From NCBI GenBank assembly GCA_036351435.1, contig JAZBPA010000246.1:1-34951 (forward strand): a DNA stretch of 34,951 bases, in the 5' to 3' direction. The notes under the pieces were generated by a model. The model saw only the letters and a program-made list of their open reading frames with translations. It was not told the origin of the DNA and ran no database searches. Shown here one piece after another: positions 32,490 through 34,951 of the stretch (the first letter of the stretch is position 1; every line of letters begins with the position of its first letter). This DNA comes from JAAUQA01 sp036351435 (GTDB lineage: Bacteria > Pseudomonadota > Gammaproteobacteria > Competibacterales > Competibacteraceae). A program made the translations under genes and the position numbers.

Positions 32490-32506
32490 TACTTTTGCAC
32501 TATAAT
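32477..32506 (+). promoter_or_regulatory. icmF promoter
   Basis: TATAAT at 32501-32506 is a perfect -10. TTTACG at 32477-32482 lies 18 bases upstream as a -35 and is inside the palindrome, so a bound regulator would block or reshape the promoter. The upstream TTGACG (32471) is 24 bases from the -10, which is too far. Confidence 0.6.
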
Positions 32507-32584
32507 GGAGCTCGTTGTTCGTCATACTGAAAACCACCTAGTTATCAACCGCCGCCCATCCGGGATTGCGCCGAGAGGAAACCC

Positions 32585-34951
32585 ATGTCCGCCGTCATCA
32601 GCCAACCCCAGCGCCAGCATCAGCTTCCAGGAAAATATCAGTCCCAACACAAGATTCGATTCGTCACTGCCGCCAGTCTGTTTGATGGTCATGATGCCGC
32701 CATCAATATCATGCGCCGCATTTTGCAAGCCAGTGGGGCCGAAGTGATCCATCTCGGTCATAACCGCTCGGTGCATGAAATCGTTACCGCTGCTTTGCAA
32801 GAAGACGCCCAAGGCATCGCTATCAGTTCCTATCAAGGCGGCCATGTAGAGTTTTTCCGCTACATCATCGATTTGCTGCGGGAACGGGGCGGCGAAAACA
32901 TCAAGGTGTTCGGCGGCGGCGGTGGCGTCATTGTGCCCGAAGAAATCAAGGCATTGCACGATTACGGGGTGACTCGGATCTTCTCGCCGGAAGACGGCCA
33001 AACGCTGGGTTTGCAGGGCATGATCAACGGCATGTTGGAGACCTGCGACGGCGATCAATCCCAATACACACCTAAGGACATCACCGGCTTACAAGCCGGT
33101 CAGCAGCGTGACCTAGCACGTTTGATTACGGCAATGGAAAACGGCGATCTCGATCCCAGTTTGCGGCAGCAAATTGTGGATGAAGCTAAGCTCAAAACCG
33201 TGCCGATTCTGGGTGTTACCGGTACCGGTGGTGCGGGCAAATCCTCATTGACCGATGAATTGATCCGCCGCTTCCGGCTGGATCAGGACGATACACTGAA
33301 CATCGCCATCATCGCCATCGACCCCTCTCGGCGCAAGAGCGGCGGCGCATTGTTGGGTGATCGCATCCGTATGAATGCTATCGACGGCCCGAACATCTAT
33401 ATGCGCTCGCTGGCGACTCGCCATCCCGGCATTGAAGTGCCGGACCATCTGGACGAAGTTATCGCCGCCTGCAAAGTGGCTGGTTTTGATTTGATCGTGG
33501 TGGAAACTTCCGGCATCGGTCAGGGCGATTCCGCTATCGTGCCATTTGTGGATTTATCGCTGTATGTGATGACACCGGAATTCGGCGCCGCCAGTCAGTT
33601 GGAAAAAATCGACATGCTGGATTTCGCCGATCTGATCGCGATCAACAAATTCGATCGCAAGGGCGGCGAGGATGCGCTGCGCGATGTGCGCAAACAAATG
33701 CAGCGTAATCTCGAAGCATTCACCGTGCGGCCTGAGGATATGCCGGTATTCGGCACCATCGCTTCCCATTTTAACGATGACGGGGTGACGGCACTGTATC
33801 AAGAAGTCTTCGGGAAGTTGCTGGACAAAGGACTGCAGGCTAACGAAGTCGGAAAATTGCCTCGCTTGGCAGTCAAGTCCTCTTCAGGCAGAAGCGTCAT
33901 CGTCCCCACCGCTCGGAGTCGTTATTTGGCTGAAATCGCCACGGCCGTGCGCGATTACCACCAAACCATTGAAGAACAATCCGGGTTGGTCAGACGTCGT
34001 CAACAACTGCAGGAAGTCAAACAGTTGCTGGAAGACGAAAACCAACCCGGCAAGGCTCTGGATGACTTACTGGCTAAGACCGAGGAGTTCATTGATCCTC
34101 GCGCCCGCAAATTGGTCGACAGCTGGCCGCAGGTCAGGGAACGCTATAGCGGCGACGAATACGTCATGACGGTACGTGGTCGGGAAATCCGCACTCAGCT
34201 GACCCGAACCTCGCTTTGCGGGAACCGTATTCCTAAAATCGCACTGCCGCGCTATCACGATCATGGGGAATTATTGAAATTCCTGCTTAAAGAGAATCTG
34301 CCCGGTCACTTTCCCTATACCGCCGGCGTTTTTCCGTTCAAGCGCGAGGGAGAAGATCCGGCCCGCATGTTTGCCGGCGAGGGCGATGCGTTTCGCACCA
34401 ATAATCGGTTCAAATACCTGTCTAAGGATAGCCCGGCCAAACGGTTATCGACAGCGTTTGATTCGGTGACGCTGTACGGCTTTGATCCGCACGAACGCCC
34501 CGATATTTACGGTAAAGTGGGCAATTCTGGGGTGTCTATCGCCACTTTGGATGATATGAAAATACTGTACAGCGGGTTTGATCTGTGTGATCCGCTGACC
34601 TCGGTATCCATGACTATTAACGGACCGGCCCCGACTATTCTGGCGATGTTTCTGAATACCGCAGTGGCGCAGCAGATCGACAAGTTCAAAGAAACCAACG
34701 GTCATCCACCCAGCCCTGAGGAACAGGAACGCATTCGGGCGCAAACCCTAAAAACCGTGCGCGGCACCGTACAAGCCGATATTCTCAAAGAAGACCAAGG
34801 TCAGAACACCTGTATCTTTTCCACCGAATTTGCTTTGAAAATGATGGCGGACATCCAGGAATATTTCGTCCGGGAACAAATCCGCAATTTCTATTCGGTG
34901 TCTATTTCCGGCTATCACATCGCCGAAGCGGGGGCCAACCCCATTTCCCAA
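32585..34951 (+). CDS. icmF: fused isobutyryl-CoA mutase IcmF, partial (3' end beyond window)
   Basis: IcmF interconverts isobutyryl-CoA and n-butyryl-CoA with adenosylcobalamin, and carries its own G-protein chaperone. The open frame of 789 codons has no stop; full IcmF is near 1090. An N-terminal B12-binding domain has SLFDGHDAAI (about 30-39) and GGGGGVIVP. A MeaB-like GTPase follows, with the P-loop GVTGTGGAGKSS (210-221) and VVETSGIGQGD. The mutase domain begins near 560. Its RMFAGEGDAF has Phe596, where a methylmalonyl-CoA mutase has Tyr, which supports isobutyryl-CoA as substrate. The ATG at 32585 has AGAGGA upstream. It stands alone behind its own regulated promoter. Confidence 0.95.
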   Translation, partial: MSAVISQPQRQHQLPGKYQSQHKIRFVTAASLFDGHDAAINIMRRILQASGAEVIHLGHNRSVHEIVTAALQEDAQGIAISSYQGGHVEFFRYIIDLLRERGGENIKVFGGGGGVIVPEEIKALHDYGVTRIFSPEDGQTLGLQGMINGMLETCDGDQSQYTPKDITGLQAGQQRDLARLITAMENGDLDPSLRQQIVDEAKLKTVPILGVTGTGGAGKSSLTDELIRRFRLDQDDTLNIAIIAIDPSRRKSGGALLGDRIRMNAIDGPNIYMRSLATRHPGIEVPDHLDEVIAACKVAGFDLIVVETSGIGQGDSAIVPFVDLSLYVMTPEFGAASQLEKIDMLDFADLIAINKFDRKGGEDALRDVRKQMQRNLEAFTVRPEDMPVFGTIASHFNDDGVTALYQEVFGKLLDKGLQANEVGKLPRLAVKSSSGRSVIVPTARSRYLAEIATAVRDYHQTIEEQSGLVRRRQQLQEVKQLLEDENQPGKALDDLLAKTEEFIDPRARKLVDSWPQVRERYSGDEYVMTVRGREIRTQLTRTSLCGNRIPKIALPRYHDHGELLKFLLKENLPGHFPYTAGVFPFKREGEDPARMFAGEGDAFRTNNRFKYLSKDSPAKRLSTAFDSVTLYGFDPHERPDIYGKVGNSGVSIATLDDMKILYSGFDLCDPLTSVSMTINGPAPTILAMFLNTAVAQQIDKFKETNGHPPSPEEQERIRAQTLKTVRGTVQADILKEDQGQNTCIFSTEFALKMMADIQEYFVREQIRNFYSVSISGYHIAEAGANPISQ

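Noticed and set aside
32505..32747. 80-codon plus-strand frame over the icmF start
   Set aside because: Overlaps the true icmF start in another frame; it has no ribosome binding site and no family.
1..34951. tRNA, rRNA, CRISPR and transposase genes
   Set aside because: None was recognised on reading both strands, although short or divergent elements could be missed without a search.

Overview
The window is a chromosomal stretch of a Gammaproteobacterium that can probably fix nitrogen. This is inferred from the gene order trpF-trpB-trpA-accD-folC-dedD-cvpA-purF-metZ-yigB, a gammaproteobacterial arrangement, together with parC, rnr-rlmB, cpdA and sirB1 homologues of gammaproteobacterial type. 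A Competibacteraceae-like or other environmental lineage would fit, but the sequence alone does not settle the genus. No tRNA, rRNA, CRISPR array, insertion sequence or phage gene was seen.

Layout. 1-8309: a partial alpha/beta hydrolase (minus, running off the left edge), parC, a 352-base gap, a Tat-exported vanadium-dependent haloperoxidase, and the rnr-rlmB pair. 8310-10738: a minus-strand nifV-nifW-nifZ operon with a recognisable sigma-54 promoter and NifA activator site, ending at a convergent repeat-like gap after rlmB. 10854-14790: housekeeping and accessory genes, namely an RT0821/Lpp0805-type exported protein, an SDR oxidoreductase, an MTH1187-type thiamine-binding protein, an O-methyltransferase, a CpdA phosphodiesterase and a SirB1 protein. 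14831-19561: a signalling block with a CHASE2-PAS-GGDEF-EAL receptor, an exported LysM-FecR protein and a small class II aldolase. 19573-30031: one long minus-strand run that makes tryptophan, malonyl-CoA, folates, purines and methionine and ends in a HAD phosphatase, followed by a separate small rubredoxin gene too short for the usual length filter. 30312-34951: a lipoprotein of the 5'-nucleotidase family and a truncated IcmF (fused isobutyryl-CoA mutase with its G-protein chaperone).

Regulation is the most informative part. The purF-metZ gap holds what I read as a SAM-II (SAM-alpha) riboswitch aptamer followed by competing stems that reach the metZ ribosome binding site. The nifV upstream region has a -24/-12 element and a TGT-N10-ACA site at the expected distance. 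The icmF promoter carries a perfect 16-bp palindrome over its -35 region. Two large dyads sit between nifW and nifZ.

Several enzymes have altered active-site positions worth checking: Ala for Ser at the quinolone-contact position of ParC, Ala for the conserved Ser in the vanadate pocket of the haloperoxidase, and two lost histidine ligands in the 5'-nucleotidase-like lipoprotein. I found no single wholly new system. The nearest candidates are the SAM-II switch inside a gammaproteobacterial pur-met operon, the CHASE2/FecR/aldolase block, and the haloperoxidase variant.
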